Source: a bacterium HR08
GTDB taxonomy: Bacteria; Acidobacteriota; Blastocatellia; HR10
DNA: 43,420 bases
Reading direction: 5' to 3'
Assembly (NCBI GenBank): GCA_002898775.1
Contig: BEHK01000007.1
Coordinates: forward strand, 1 to 43,420
Made by a program: the position numbers and the translations under genes. The notes beneath the pieces were generated by a model. The model was not told where the DNA came from and searched no databases. It saw nothing but the letters and a program-made list of their open reading frames with translations. Positions 43,400 to 43,420 of this stretch are shown in pieces. Position 1 is the stretch's first letter; every line of letters begins with the position of its first letter.

Positions 43400-43420
43400 A
43401 TGCGTATCGTCGTCTGCCTG
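43400..43420 (+). CDS. Start of a gene, probably electron-transfer flavoprotein beta subunit (partial)
   Basis: After GGAGGGGGGTG the window ends with ATGATGCGTATCGTC..., giving MRIVVCL from the second ATG. EtfB (FixA) proteins start M(K/R)IVVCVKQVPDT, so this is a likely etfB cut by the window edge. Only seven residues are visible. The identification is helped by context: two ACAD genes and an ETF:quinone oxidoreductase in the same cluster. Confidence 0.5.

Overview
The window is a single, almost entirely plus-strand catabolic gene cluster of about 42 kb from a GC-rich Gram-negative bacterium. The two large outer-membrane receptors are of the carboxypeptidase-regulatory/Oar-like type that is abundant in Acidobacteriota. 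With the menaquinone-type ETF oxidoreductase and the CoA-centred gene content, this suggests an acidobacterium. That assignment is inference; no rRNA or other marker lies in the window.

Layout. sfsA (487-1191) is the only convincing minus-strand gene. Divergent from it is a membrane FeS ETF:quinone oxidoreductase (1374-3380). A 550-base leader follows, then a lipoate-ligase-like gene, a PaaK-like adenylating enzyme that has lost its P-loop, and a decayed flavin (PPOX-type) pseudogene broken by a stop, frameshifts and a palindromic repeat. Next come a CoA-transferase-like pair, a luciferase-like (LLM) oxidoreductase, an SDR, an NTF2/SnoaL-like protein and an acyl-CoA synthetase (7086-12899). 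The middle (13066-22123) holds two TonB-dependent receptors flanking two tandem LLM genes and a DUF2889 gene. From 22211 there is an AhpD/carboxymuconolactone-decarboxylase-like gene with an in-frame TGA. Then follow a VOC protein, amidohydrolase, enoyl-CoA hydratase, two Cys-less thiolase homologues, two DUF35 proteins, an acyl-CoA dehydrogenase, a phytoene-desaturase-like FAD enzyme, a second CoA-transferase-like pair, a dienoyl-CoA-reductase-like OYE, a TetR regulator, a second ACAD, SDR, VOC, an intact PaaK-like ligase, a fused CoA-transferase-like AB protein, a Cys-less HMG-CoA-synthase/DUF35 fusion, a canonical thiolase, and what looks like the first codons of etfB at the right edge.

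How it may work. A hydrophobic substrate would enter through the receptors and be activated to a CoA ester by the synthetases. The ACADs, OYE, enoyl-CoA hydratase and SDRs would oxidise or reduce it, CoA-transferase-fold enzymes (possibly IpdAB-like ring hydrolases) would cleave it, and the thiolase/DUF35 units would shorten it. ACAD electrons would pass through ETF to the membrane oxidoreductase and the quinone pool. The substrate cannot be read from sequence; an alicyclic, steroid-like, terpenoid or aromatic-derived acid is plausible.

Most interesting signals: (1) a candidate selenoprotein: UGA exactly at the second position of the CxxC motif of an AhpD-like protein, followed by a hairpin that fits the bacterial SECIS rules; (2) three copies of an 18-bp operator ACCAAACG-NN-CGTTTGGT in front of three transcription units, with a TetR gene inside the cluster; (3) repeated loss of classical catalytic residues in several CoA-handling families, suggesting repurposed chemistry; (4) six copies of a REP-like palindrome, one of them inside a pseudogene.
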